Origin: UBA1858 sp963976865
Lineage (GTDB): Bacteria; Pseudomonadota; Gammaproteobacteria; UBA4575
Reading direction: 5' to 3'
Assembly (NCBI GenBank): GCA_963976865.1
Contig: CAXBLY010000002.1
Coordinates: 325,482 to 389,481, forward strand
DNA length: 64,000 nt
Part shown: positions 28,411 through 38,310 of the stretch, piece after piece
Layout: the number at the start of each line of letters is the position of its first letter
How positions within the stretch are numbered: position 1 is the stretch's first letter
The notes under the pieces: generated by a model
The model's database searches: none
Told to the model about the DNA's origin: nothing
What the model saw: the letters and a program-made list of their open reading frames with translations, nothing else
Position numbers and translations under genes: made by a program

Positions 28411-30048
28411 TTACTGAGCTGCTGCTCCATAACCACTTCCTGGAAGGCCAGGCACACGTTGCACTAACTCAAGATCACCTACACGGCAACCATCTTCGTA
28501 CTGTTTACCTGCTCCATCAAGACCAGTACCAAGCGTATCGTTACAATCTTGAATAACACGGAACACAGTGACCTGAGTTGTTGGTGGATACAAGAAATTA
28601 CCATCACCATCACGGTCTACGTAGAAAGGTACTGGTGCCCAGATCGCGTACAAGTACTCATCCTTACCGTATTTAGAAATAGCAAGGTCGAGACCACCTG
28701 CTTCATACAAGAAGTCTCTCTGGTCAGTTCTAAGTGAGATATCACCACCACGCGGGCTGCCATCAAAATTAGCGCCAGAGCTAGAGACCCTATGTCTGAT
28801 GTTTGCTAATGGCCCTGTGAATTGTGGCACACCATCAACAACAACTACCGGAGGTCCACCATCAGTTAGGTTACATGTATCAGGATTGATTCCACGAATA
28901 GAAATTTCTGAATCAAAAAACGCTGATGTGTATAGCGTATTGGTTCGAGAAACTGCAGTCCAACAAGTGTCAGATCCACCGTCTGCCTTATTAGGAATGA
29001 TACGTACTTTTTCAGCCCATTTATTTATAGTAAATACTGAGGCACCACCTTGATCACGCTGCTGGAAACTACCATGAGTCATCATGACGCAATCATTGTA
29101 GTCTTTGCCATCGCGAGGATAGACAGAGAAACCAAAGTTGTCATTACCAGTAGTTGTACTAACGACTGGGTAACTTGGTCGGCCTCTTTTGTCTATATTG
29201 TGAACTTCAATTTCATCAGCTTCAGTACCATCGCCTAGCGCAAAGAACGTATTACGGTTCGCAACAAGAAGCTGACGACCTTCATTGATGAATGAAAGCT
29301 GCACTGGATCACCGTCAGAATCTGCTGAATTTATGTTAGAACCACGGATATAGCGTAATCTACCATTTCTGAATCTATAGCCAATGATACTTTGCGCATC
29401 TTGATCATCTTCTGCAATTGGTGCACGTTCACCGCAGACTTGTCCAGTTGGAGGTAAAAAACCTTCAGGTAAGCCAGGGCAACCGTTGAACTCCACTTCA
29501 CCAGAACCAGCATTCACCACGTAGACTAAGTTTTTATGACGAGTGACCGCACGCGGCTCTTGACCACGAGTAGATCGAACACTTGTTCTAACAACATTAC
29601 ACTTGTTTACTTTAAATGCGGAAACACTGCCATTTTTGTCGACTCGTTTTTTGTTCCAGTGTTTGCCATAACCAAGAACTCTTGGTTTTGCAACAGGATT
29701 GAATCCAGCATTGATCATTAATACATATTGATCATCGCCTTCGCCAGTGTGGTAAACGGCATTTTGGCCTGATGTTACGATTCCAGCCTGATTACCATAA
29801 CCACCTGAATTAACCCGGTGCGTTTGAATGTCAGAACTCAGGGTACCATCAGCGTTGCGTAGAAAAACTAACAGCTCATTCTGCTGCGCGTTTCCATTGC
29901 CATCGGTAGGCGGGTTATTTGCATTGTAGAAAAATGCTCCTTCTCGCAAGTCATAATCACAACTATGGTTATAGCTTGCTTGTGCAGAACTGATAGACAG
30001 GCCCAACACGAGTAGCAACAATCCACTTGTACTATATTTAAGTTTCAT
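28411..30048 (-). CDS. Secreted beta-propeller-like protein, unknown role
   Basis: 545 aa with a signal peptide ending near AQAS (residue 24). The mature part is rich in Gly, Asp, Asn and beta-turns. Repeated 'x-VYVVNAGSGEV' and 'LLVANRNTF' type strands recall lactonase/YVTN-type seven-bladed propellers, with several cysteine pairs spread through it. No catalytic residues can be assigned. The next gene downstream is a secreted di-heme oxidoreductase and the next upstream an ANTAR regulator; a shared task with the cytochrome is inferred only. Confidence 0.6.
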   Translation of the reverse strand: MKLKYSTSGLLLLVLGLSISSAQASYNHSCDYDLREGAFFYNANNPPTDGNGNAQQNELLVFLRNADGTLSSDIQTHRVNSGGYGNQAGIVTSGQNAVYHTGEGDDQYVLMINAGFNPVAKPRVLGYGKHWNKKRVDKNGSVSAFKVNKCNVVRTSVRSTRGQEPRAVTRHKNLVYVVNAGSGEVEFNGCPGLPEGFLPPTGQVCGERAPIAEDDQDAQSIIGYRFRNGRLRYIRGSNINSADSDGDPVQLSFINEGRQLLVANRNTFFALGDGTEADEIEVHNIDKRGRPSYPVVSTTTGNDNFGFSVYPRDGKDYNDCVMMTHGSFQQRDQGGASVFTINKWAEKVRIIPNKADGGSDTCWTAVSRTNTLYTSAFFDSEISIRGINPDTCNLTDGGPPVVVVDGVPQFTGPLANIRHRVSSSGANFDGSPRGGDISLRTDQRDFLYEAGGLDLAISKYGKDEYLYAIWAPVPFYVDRDGDGNFLYPPTTQVTVFRVIQDCNDTLGTGLDGAGKQYEDGCRVGDLELVQRVPGLPGSGYGAAAQ

Positions 30049-30545
30049 AAAACTCCTCCCATGAAAACTTCAGTTAACAACATTTAGTGTTTACTGTCCT
30101 TGTAGATTGCCCCCTCAACACTGTGAAATGCTGTGGATCTTCCCTGGGATATTAATTTCTGACAAATTTCTGAAACACGAAATTATTATTATGTCTTTCA
30201 GGTCTTGAGCCAGAAATTCTTTTCGCACACGCGCTACAGTTAATACGCATTTGCAAAATCAATTCTTTGGAATTTGTTAGGCTGGAACGAGGCCTAAAGA
30301 CTTACGTAGATGGCTAAAGGTATAGCCATTTTTAGGAATGAAATTGAGGACGGTTGGTTTAGGTCCTCTGTGGTATAGCTTTTGATAACCGCTATCTTTG
30401 GATCCACATTGTTGTGGCCTATTTATAGGCCTATTATTGATAAAAATCAACTACTAATGTATTTTTTAAGCATAGCTCCATCAAGCCGAATTTATATAAT
30501 GCAATTAATACCTTACTTGATTTTACCAAGTATTTTCTTATGTAT
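30049..30545. other. Gene-free stretch with two hairpins
   Basis: 497 bp between the propeller gene start and the ANTAR gene stop. It should hold the promoter and leader of the propeller gene. A hairpin with a T-run on the plus strand lies at 30310-30333 and a GGCCTAT/ATAGGCC palindrome at 30416-30431. I see no reading frame with a ribosome site. Confidence 0.5.
30310..30333 (+). terminator. Terminator-like hairpin with a hexaloop
   Basis: ATGGCTA (30310-30316), six-base loop AAGGTA, TAGCCAT (30323-30329), then TTTT. The shape is a rho-independent terminator on the plus strand, although no plus-strand gene precedes it. The loop has A at position 1 and G at position 4, as in known ANTAR-bound RNA hairpins, and an ANTAR protein gene lies 200 bp away. 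Confidence 0.4.
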
Positions 30546-31190
30546 TTATGGTTTGGAGGCTTTACCTTGCTTCAGAAACTCTTCATTTCTTTTACGCATT
30601 TCAGTAGTAAACCCGTTGAGATTATTTACAGCCTGCACCAACTCAGTCGCCACAGACGCTAATTTACGCCGTTGAGACCTGGCCTGCCCTCGTATCATGT
30701 CAAACGCCTGATCAGAGGTAATATGATATTCCTGCATAAGAATACCAATGGCAACACTTGTTTCCCTGCCTTGCTCCAGTGCGGTGTGCAATTGCATCTC
30801 GGTATCTCTGAGATGTTTTATTTCATTTGCACGTTTAAGCGCAGAATTGATCGTTGGTAATACGTGATCAACATCTATCGGTTTAACTAAATACCCTAAT
30901 GCACCCGCCTGTGTAGCTTTTTCTACAAACTCTTTCTCCGCATAGGCTGATAAAAAAATACATGGTACATCGGCCTGTTCACGCAGCTGCGCTGCCACCT
31001 CGGCACCAGTGAAATCCGGGAGTCGAAAATCCATAATAGCCAGATCAGGATGATGATCACATCCCAGTTGAATAGCTTTTTCACCATTTTCTGCTTCGAT
31101 AACGTCAAAATTTCGTGCTCGCAAACTATTAGCAAATGTGACACGAATTACACGATCATCGTCAGCCAGTAAGATTTGTGACTTTGACAC
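30546..31190 (-). CDS. ANTAR-domain response regulator (antiterminator)
   Basis: 214 aa. A receiver domain has Asp54 (IMDFRLP) and Lys103 (LVKPID). An ANTAR RNA-binding helix bundle follows at about 135-195 (AIGILMQEYHITSDQAFDMIRGQARSQ is the typical core). The start is GTG 31190 behind a G-rich ribosome site. Family members such as EutV and NasR bind paired hairpins in leader RNA and prevent termination. The HisKA_2 kinase gene lies 180 bp upstream and is the likely partner, as EutW is for EutV. Confidence 0.9.
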   Translation of the reverse strand: MSKSQILLADDDRVIRVTFANSLRARNFDVIEAENGEKAIQLGCDHHPDLAIMDFRLPDFTGAEVAAQLREQADVPCIFLSAYAEKEFVEKATQAGALGYLVKPIDVDHVLPTINSALKRANEIKHLRDTEMQLHTALEQGRETSVAIGILMQEYHITSDQAFDMIRGQARSQRRKLASVATELVQAVNNLNGFTTEMRKRNEEFLKQGKASKP

Positions 31191-31370
31191 CCTGCCCCCT
31201 GATTATTCTGTAAAACAATTTTATTATTATTTGTCTAGTTATAACAGTTGCGCAATACACATTGCAATTTAATTCTGGCTGATCTCGCGAGCACCACGTT
31301 AATACAAAATTCTTATAAAGCATATTCAACGGCATATGGTTCAATCACGATACTGTTGATACTATCAATT

Positions 31371-33287
31371 TTACAACCTCATGACAGGTTCTTTCAATTC
31401 CAGTAATGCTGTATAAATTTCACCATCCTGAGACATATCAAGTCTTGCGCCGTAAGGCGGAAGCAGTGATTTTATCATCGATATGCCAATGTTTTTATCA
31501 CAGTCTTCTTTGTCAGCCATATCAATACAGGTGTTTATGATTTCTATTTTAACGCCATCTTTTGTGCTATTGATATTTACACGAATGTAATTTTCTTTGC
31601 TGCTGTTTTCAGCATGATATTTTAAAGCATTGATCAACAGTTCAGTAACAATCAATGATATAGATATAATCTCATCTGCAACTAGCAGTTGAATGACACC
31701 ATCAGTATTTTTATTGAAGTCTATATCACAATTAAATAGTTTTGATGACTCCTCTATCAAATTATCCAGCAGATATAATAGCTCAACATCATCTTTACCA
31801 TTCATTATCAGCCCATTTACAATGGAAATAGTATTCACTTGTGCAATGGAGGTTGTCAGTATTGGTTTTAGCTCCGGGTGAGAATCCATGCTTACAGTTA
31901 TCATTCCGATTACAGCCTGCAAACTATTTTTAATCCTATGCTGCACTTCTAAACCAATCTCATCCCGCTGATGTTTTATATATTCTAGTTGAATTTCCTG
32001 TCCTCTTTTTTGTTCTGTTATATCTCTTGCAATGATTCTGAGTTCGCATGGCATGTCTTTTTTTGCCTGAATAATCCTGATTCGTTGATGTGATTTAATA
32101 ACACTGTTATCTTTCCTCAGAATATCAACTTCCATTTCCAACTCATCGACGTCTCCAGAAAACGCAACATCTATTAAACGATGCACGCGTCTCACATCAG
32201 CTTTTTGTATTAGATTCCAGTACGGAATTCCAATCAATTCTGATGGTTGATAACCAAGTGTACTTTCACACAAATTATTTGCAGAAATAATATTACCCAT
32301 TCGATCTAGAGACATATACATATCAGGCGCGTTCTGAAACAGATCTTGATAGAAAGCGCTTTTCCTGAGCAGCTCATTCTCTGCTTTTACTCGATCCGTG
32401 ATATCAAGTACATAAACCTGAACATTACTGTCACTGACCTCGCATGAAATAAACCACTCTGTCGAAATCAGCTGGCCATTGTTTTTTCTTAAATCACATG
32501 AGAACGCACAGACATTTCCATTACGTTTACGCAAATTTGCCAGCGATGAGACTAAACCATCTAAATCATTTTGATTGATTACAGGCCAATCCATTGGAGA
32601 TTTACCTATTACCTGATCTCCGCGCCAACCTAACATCTGCTCAGCTGCTTGACTCCATTTAGTCACTTCAAACGCAGGTGTCATTTCAATTCTGGCAAGG
32701 CGAGATATCTCCAGCCGTGATGACAGCGTGATATGTTGCTGTAAACTTGGCTCCTGACGGTAATTCCTGTTCAGTTCACTTGAAATCCACTCTGCTACAA
32801 GTTGAACAAAATGAATTTCATCCTCAGTGAACGCAGCGTTTCTTAGCTTAATACTGGTAAAATTGAGTGTACCGAATAATCTGTTATTCAAATAAGTGGG
32901 CGCGCCAAGATAAGCTTCCAGTTTTAGCGCATTATAGGATGGGTGTTTGGCAATATCGGTTTTAGCTGCATGGTGAAAGCCAACAGGTCTTTCCTGTTCA
33001 AGTGTGAACTTGCAATAAGTGAGACCCAGATCAAAAACATCACCTGGCAGTATTTGATATTCATCTGATTCAGTATGAACATGGAGTATGGTGTAACGAT
33101 TACCTTCGACATAGGACATTATCCCGCAACATAATCCCAGATAGCGACACCCCAGCCGCAATACATCGTACACCTGATCTACAAAAGCAAGGTCTTTTGC
33201 TAACGCAATAGAATAAAATTCTTCAAGGGCATTGGGTTGATGGCTAATATTACTTTCCACACTTGAATTATTGCCCATGCCTTTCAT
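31371..33287 (-). CDS. GAF-PAS-PAS HisKA_2 sensor kinase
   Basis: 638 aa from ATG 33287. A GAF domain (about 10-180) leads into two PAS domains (about 205-300 and 310-430). The kinase core is of the HisKA_2 class: the helix GLEVQHRIKNSLQAVIGMI carries the phospho-His, and a HATPase domain follows. It has no membrane segments, so it senses a cytoplasmic or diffusible signal. This kinase class often works with ANTAR regulators, one of which is encoded just downstream. The GAF contains several cysteines, which could matter for redox or ligand binding. Confidence 0.85.
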   Translation of the reverse strand: MKGMGNNSSVESNISHQPNALEEFYSIALAKDLAFVDQVYDVLRLGCRYLGLCCGIMSYVEGNRYTILHVHTESDEYQILPGDVFDLGLTYCKFTLEQERPVGFHHAAKTDIAKHPSYNALKLEAYLGAPTYLNNRLFGTLNFTSIKLRNAAFTEDEIHFVQLVAEWISSELNRNYRQEPSLQQHITLSSRLEISRLARIEMTPAFEVTKWSQAAEQMLGWRGDQVIGKSPMDWPVINQNDLDGLVSSLANLRKRNGNVCAFSCDLRKNNGQLISTEWFISCEVSDSNVQVYVLDITDRVKAENELLRKSAFYQDLFQNAPDMYMSLDRMGNIISANNLCESTLGYQPSELIGIPYWNLIQKADVRRVHRLIDVAFSGDVDELEMEVDILRKDNSVIKSHQRIRIIQAKKDMPCELRIIARDITEQKRGQEIQLEYIKHQRDEIGLEVQHRIKNSLQAVIGMITVSMDSHPELKPILTTSIAQVNTISIVNGLIMNGKDDVELLYLLDNLIEESSKLFNCDIDFNKNTDGVIQLLVADEIISISLIVTELLINALKYHAENSSKENYIRVNINSTKDGVKIEIINTCIDMADKEDCDKNIGISMIKSLLPPYGARLDMSQDGEIYTALLELKEPVMRL

Positions 33288-33356
33288 CAAGCCCGGATAT
33301 CACGTATTAATATATTTAATCGTGTAATTATTTTATGAAATTTCATGCTCTTAAGT

Positions 33357-35639
33357 TTACCAGCGAATTCCTTTGTATTCTGTGGCTTTAAACGTGCCAT
33401 CAGAATCAAGTTCCGGTAGTTTTAAGCCTTGTAATTTATTGCGCAATTCTTCAGTGGCTTCTTTTGACTCTGTAGAGTTACTCACTGCCGTAGGAGTGAT
33501 CAATACTAGTAGTTCTGTGCGGGATGATGTATTTGTTCTTGTACCAAACAATGCGCCCGCTACCGGTAAGTTCCTCAAGCCTGGAATGCCAGTATTTCTT
33601 TTTCCATTATTATCCTGAATCAGTCCACCTAGCACTATCGTCTCACCACTCAAAACAGAAACAGAAGTTTGAACCTGGCGTTGATTGATCGTCGGCGAAT
33701 CAATTGATGAAGTAAGAGTCGTATCAGCAGTACGTATACTCTGAAAAATATCCATTGCAACATTTCCACCCTGGCTCACTCTAGGTGCCACTTCTAGTGT
33801 CACTCCTGTTTCAACAAACTGTATGGTACTGGTAACAATCGAATTATCACCTGTGGTACCCGTATTAGTAGACTCTGATGTTCTGACTGGTACCTGATCG
33901 CCTACATTAATTGATGCCGAGTGGTTGTCTAACACCATCAATGAAGGTGATGAGATCACTTTAAGTTTTGAATCATCTGCCAGCGCATTTAGAGTGGCTC
34001 TTACCAGTCCAGCACTATCAACAATAGAATAGGAAAATCCTGGTGCGACGCCTAAATCACTTAGTACTCCACCTCCACCAATATCCAGCCTGCCTATACC
34101 ATCATTTCCGCTTGCTACATTATTATTTCTGAAAAACCACTCCAATCCATAACTCAGATCACCAGTGAGCGTCACTTCTACAATAGTCGCCTCCACCAGC
34201 ACCTGTAAAGGTTCTATATCAAGACGTTTAATGGCATCTTCTATATCCGCATATTCATCGTTTGTTGCTTTAATCACTAAAGCATTATTTTCTTCATCTG
34301 CAATGATCTTGATTGGACTATCACTGTTTCCACTTCTGTCATTTGAATTATCAAAATTGCTTGAAAAGGCTGAACGTCTTTGCAAAGAACCCAGACCACC
34401 GGAAGAGGGCCCTGATGGAGGTTCTCCGTCTAGCGAGTCCGCGCTATTACTAAATGAATTACTGGTTCCAAAACTTGACTGGGTATTACCTGATGAGCCT
34501 GGGCTCAAGCTGCCTCTGGAATCCTGACGCTCCTGAGTGCTGACATCTGCATCAAATAATTCCTGTAAAATGCCTGCCAAATAGCCTGAACGTACATTCT
34601 GAACAAAATACACATGCAGTGCCCTGTCAATGCTACTGTCGACGACGTCTAGACGATTTACCCATTGCTTTACAGTATCCAGATAGCCTGCCTGTGGTGT
34701 AATCGCTAATACAGCATTGATTCTCTCTATCGGCACAAATCGGATGATTGATGCTGCATTCTCAGTGGCAGATGCATCGGTCACCCCGACCTCGTAATTA
34801 AAAATAGTATTTAATTCATTAGTCACAATATTTGTATCTGCCTGCGATAGTCTGAAAATTGCAGTCGACATGCCTTTTAGTTGATCTACATCGAATATCT
34901 CGATGGTTTCAAGCATGTTCTTTAGTTCAGACTGGGTTCCGGAAACCATCATCAGGTTTCTTTTTGAGTCTATCTTAATATTCGCTGCTGCTCCTTGAAT
35001 AGACGTCAAAATACTTTGCATTTCACTGGCAGCAATGTACTTCAGAGGGACAACTATAATCTGATAACCCTTGTCTTGCTGCAATGATAGTCTGGGTGCA
35101 ACGACATTACTTAGATTTTCTGAAGCCGGTAAAATATGAAATATCCCGTTATTATCAACCAACACTGCATTATTCGCCTTGAGTATCCCCTCCATCACAG
35201 GTATTAGTGCATTGCGTGGAATTGGGCGTCCTGTTTTCAGGCTGACATTTCCGGTGACTCGCTCATCAAGCACGTATGCCATTCCCATGAGATCACCAAG
35301 GATGGTCGTTGCGACTTCACCAATAGGTGCATCCTGGAATACCAGACTCACATCATCACCCGCTCCATAAGAAGGACTCTTGCTTCTAGAGGGGTTTTTA
35401 TTTATGAAATCGCCCGTACCACGGCGAATATCAGGTTCAGCCTTCGTTTGATTGTTTGATTTTTGTGTCAATACCGGTGTTGGCTTGACGTCAATTATTC
35501 CAGTTGCATGATTCTTTACATGCTTATCTGAGCCCTCATCATTTTGCTTACTCATTTCATCGTGCGTTGCACATGAAGTAAGTAAAATAGCCAATACAGA
35601 AATTAATAGAATGGGGAATTTGACTTTCAACCTAATCAT
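33357..35639 (-). CDS. gspD: Type II secretion secretin GspD
   Basis: 760 aa from ATG 35639; the longer frame would put 36 residues ahead of the signal. The signal ends in LLTSC, so it is a lipoprotein-type secretin. An insertion rich in Pro, Arg and Lys comes first, then the N0 domain (VSLVFQDAPIGEVATTILGD), N1-N3 repeats with a Ser/Gly/Asn-rich linker in N3, and the secretin core with VPVRT and the terminal GGLIQDN...GIPGLRNLPVAGALFG. It forms the outer-membrane channel of the T2SS. It is last in the cluster, 259 bp after the GspC-like gene. Confidence 0.93.
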   Translation of the reverse strand: MIRLKVKFPILLISVLAILLTSCATHDEMSKQNDEGSDKHVKNHATGIIDVKPTPVLTQKSNNQTKAEPDIRRGTGDFINKNPSRSKSPSYGAGDDVSLVFQDAPIGEVATTILGDLMGMAYVLDERVTGNVSLKTGRPIPRNALIPVMEGILKANNAVLVDNNGIFHILPASENLSNVVAPRLSLQQDKGYQIIVVPLKYIAASEMQSILTSIQGAAANIKIDSKRNLMMVSGTQSELKNMLETIEIFDVDQLKGMSTAIFRLSQADTNIVTNELNTIFNYEVGVTDASATENAASIIRFVPIERINAVLAITPQAGYLDTVKQWVNRLDVVDSSIDRALHVYFVQNVRSGYLAGILQELFDADVSTQERQDSRGSLSPGSSGNTQSSFGTSNSFSNSADSLDGEPPSGPSSGGLGSLQRRSAFSSNFDNSNDRSGNSDSPIKIIADEENNALVIKATNDEYADIEDAIKRLDIEPLQVLVEATIVEVTLTGDLSYGLEWFFRNNNVASGNDGIGRLDIGGGGVLSDLGVAPGFSYSIVDSAGLVRATLNALADDSKLKVISSPSLMVLDNHSASINVGDQVPVRTSESTNTGTTGDNSIVTSTIQFVETGVTLEVAPRVSQGGNVAMDIFQSIRTADTTLTSSIDSPTINQRQVQTSVSVLSGETIVLGGLIQDNNGKRNTGIPGLRNLPVAGALFGTRTNTSSRTELLVLITPTAVSNSTESKEATEELRNKLQGLKLPELDSDGTFKATEYKGIRW

Positions 35640-35898
35640 CACACCTGATCCCTTAATCAAGGCCAAACCAATCAATCCTGAGACATACATTGAAGAGATT
35701 AACATGGCTGGGTTTTTAGTTATTATGTACACAAGGTTAACCCGCATGGATACTACTTATCAATCTTTTAAAGTCGAAAGTGCTTAATTGACATATGTGT
35801 ACAGGCAGCAACGTATGAAAACATAGCTACTTAATCAGATGGGAATATCTCTCAAAATCAATTAGCTATAAACTGATAATTATTTCAGGCCAGTACCA

Positions 35899-36630
35899 TT
35901 ATTCATCAAAATCCTCTTCGCTTTCAAAATCCTCGTCTGGATCATAGCGATAACCTCCTTCTTCACCTAGCTCGCTTATCGAGTCCAGCTCTTCCTGAGT
36001 CAGTCGTTCTTCAGGCTCATCGTTAACTGGTCTGCTAGTAACATCTATTGGTGACTCAACAGGTTTACGTGAGCTTCTGAATAAAGACGGTCTGAATTTC
36101 GAAGGATTAACTGACCTGGTACTGTCATTATTTTCTCCATAAGATTTCTTTATACCACTTTTCTTATCAGTATCATTTGGCAGAATAAACAGCTCATACT
36201 GTCCTTTAGCACTTTCAAATTTAACACTATCAGTATTAATTTCACTGACATTCCAGCCTTTGTATACATACCCTACTTTCATATGCTTTACGTCGTCATC
36301 AACCCCATCAACAATGGCATATCGATTTTGACCACTAATCACCACTCCCCATAATGTTAAGTCTCTAAGCGCATCAATATCAACTGAATGTAATACGCTT
36401 TCAGGCAGCACCACAGGAGGCCTCCTGTCAGCAGAAAACAAAGGACGTTTAATGATTTCCGAGTAGGCACTGATAGATTTTAATGAATTATTTTTATCAG
36501 GAAGAGATTCATTCTCAACCATTGCAGTCAATTCAGTATCAGCCAGTATATTATGATTTCCATAATACTGGACCTGATAAAATATCAGTGCCGCTAATAA
36601 AAAACACAAGATTGCTAAAATAAACCTCAT
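35899..36630 (-). CDS. GspC/GspN-like T2SS inner-membrane protein
   Basis: 243 aa. One N-terminal membrane helix (about 3-20) is followed by the homology region typical of GspC: YSEIIKRPLFSADRRPP and LTLWGVVISGQNRYAIV. The C-terminal ~90 residues are charged, ending in a strongly acidic tail. There is no PDZ domain. By family it links the inner-membrane platform to the secretin. The position just before gspD and after gspM matches the GspC/N slot of short-form T2SS clusters. Confidence 0.78.
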   Translation of the reverse strand: MRFILAILCFLLAALIFYQVQYYGNHNILADTELTAMVENESLPDKNNSLKSISAYSEIIKRPLFSADRRPPVVLPESVLHSVDIDALRDLTLWGVVISGQNRYAIVDGVDDDVKHMKVGYVYKGWNVSEINTDSVKFESAKGQYELFILPNDTDKKSGIKKSYGENNDSTRSVNPSKFRPSLFRSSRKPVESPIDVTSRPVNDEPEERLTQEELDSISELGEEGGYRYDPDEDFESEEDFDE

Positions 36631-36635
36631 AATGA

Positions 36636-37217
36636 TTACAACGAGTTATTACTCAAGTATCCATATACCTGAAGACTGACATCCAGGTCCTGGTTACTCA
36701 ATTCAGCATTATTAAATCTGAAAACAGCTCTTCCCGCCCGACTCACCTGTATTCTATCCACAAACAGATTTGGTACCCCAGATTCCAGATCGTACAAGAG
36801 CTTTTGCAAACTAAAAATATCCGTTTTAATACGCACACTCAGATCAACTCTGTTTGCTTCTTCAGTCTCCGATGAAGTCGCCTGGCTACTTAGCAGTTCC
36901 GCATTGCTTTTTGCTGATATACGTTTAAGCATTTGTTGTATTTCTGCTGTGGCAAGTGCGCGCTTTGAACTTTTTAGATAAATCGTCTGTTCGTCGTATA
37001 AAGATTTTAAGCGTTCTATCTCATCTTTATAATATGTTTTTTTACTTATAACCTTATTGGCCTGATTCAATTGAAATGCAGTGTCTTGCACACGCTCTTC
37101 TGAAGCGTTGAGCAGAAGTTTATAGGGTTCAATCAAGATAAAGTAAAATAGCAGTAGCACTATCAACAGGATACCAAGCGCTAACATCTTTCCGTTAGAT
37201 TTATCTGACAGATTCAT
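36636..37217 (-). CDS. gspM: T2SS protein GspM (type b)
   Basis: 193 aa from ATG 37217, chosen because AGGTGG lies five nt upstream. A short cytoplasmic start, one membrane helix (LALGILLIVLLLFYFILIE), a coiled coil, and a ferredoxin-like periplasmic domain follow. This fits the GspM subtype-b family, partner of GspL in the inner-membrane platform. It overlaps the end of gspL by 17 nt. Confidence 0.82.
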   Translation of the reverse strand: MNLSDKSNGKMLALGILLIVLLLFYFILIEPYKLLLNASEERVQDTAFQLNQANKVISKKTYYKDEIERLKSLYDEQTIYLKSSKRALATAEIQQMLKRISAKSNAELLSSQATSSETEEANRVDLSVRIKTDIFSLQKLLYDLESGVPNLFVDRIQVSRAGRAVFRFNNAELSNQDLDVSLQVYGYLSNNSL

Positions 37218-38304
37218 CATTACCACCTGAAACATTCAACTTCATCTCAATTGTAAAGTTTTCACTACCAGTAGCACTATTTTGGGTAACGGGTGCTGCA
37301 AATCTCACATCAGTAAAAGTTTGAGATGAATCAAGCGATGAAACCAACCTGGATGCTGACGATGATGCTCCCTGCATGCGAACCACACCGTCTTCAATAG
37401 ATAGCCTATTCAGCGAAGTGTCATCAGAAATTGTAGACGTGAGTTCATTCAGCAAAACAATGACCTTCACATTGTTTTTATTCAGACTGGCAGATAAATC
37501 GATATTATTTTTTATTTTTTTATACGCTGCGAGGGATTTTTTCACCTCAATCACTTCGTGATTTATATTTTCAAGTTCAGCATTATATTTAAATGCATTC
37601 CAGTAATTTTTAGCTATAGGCAGGGTGAGTGCTATTACCGCCAACCCTGCCGTCAAAGCCAATAAATATTTATTGGTTGAATTGCGATTACTTTTTCCTG
37701 ATGCTGAATTAAGAGTGCCACCAAAGCTCAGCGCCTCACCTATTGTTTCTAAATCTTCATCAACGCAGCATATTTTTCCAATTCGAATTTGATTTTCATC
37801 TAAAAAACTTAATACCTTTCTCATTGCGTGTTTCTTGGCAACTCTGAGTAGCACAGTGATTTTTTTTTCTTGCGTATTCCTGGATTGTACTTGTGTATCA
37901 AAATACACATCCTCTCTCTTGAAAGGTGTATAGCGATCAATCTCATACATGAAAACGTTTTCTAGATTTTCTTCAGTAGCTAATGGTAATGTCACCACAC
38001 GATTTAACACTAGTTTCTCATGTAACAAAATATTGCATTTCTGAACATTAAATTTTTTATTTTCATCGATGGCTCGATCATATATTTCCTGTGCCTCAGC
38101 AGATGAGAAGTCATTTATACTCTTCTCGGCTTTATCTGCATCATCCCATCTCAACTGATAGCCATGGCCAGTCAGAACAATATTGAGACCTCGATGATTA
38201 TTTTTAGCTGGTTTAAAACTTACATTTGGCAACATATCGGAGAGCTCTGATAGCCACCACTTGAAAAATGCTTCCACTCCAGAATTATTCGCAAGAAGAT
38301 TCAT
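37201..38304 (-). CDS. gspL: T2SS protein GspL (with PilN-like part)
   Basis: 367 aa. The cytoplasmic part carries the GspL/PilM-like stretch LPLATEENLENVFMYEIDRYTPF. It is followed by one membrane helix (near 212-230) and a PilN-like periplasmic coiled coil plus ferredoxin-like domain. It couples the GspE ATPase to the membrane platform. It lies 6 nt after gspK and overlaps gspM. Confidence 0.85.
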   Translation of the reverse strand: MNLLANNSGVEAFFKWWLSELSDMLPNVSFKPAKNNHRGLNIVLTGHGYQLRWDDADKAEKSINDFSSAEAQEIYDRAIDENKKFNVQKCNILLHEKLVLNRVVTLPLATEENLENVFMYEIDRYTPFKREDVYFDTQVQSRNTQEKKITVLLRVAKKHAMRKVLSFLDENQIRIGKICCVDEDLETIGEALSFGGTLNSASGKSNRNSTNKYLLALTAGLAVIALTLPIAKNYWNAFKYNAELENINHEVIEVKKSLAAYKKIKNNIDLSASLNKNNVKVIVLLNELTSTISDDTSLNRLSIEDGVVRMQGASSSASRLVSSLDSSQTFTDVRFAAPVTQNSATGSENFTIEMKLNVSGGNDESVR

Positions 38305-38310
38305 AGTGTT

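Noticed and set aside
30382..30675. A 97-codon plus-strand frame
   Set aside because: Half of it is antisense to the ANTAR gene and it has no ribosome site or family features.
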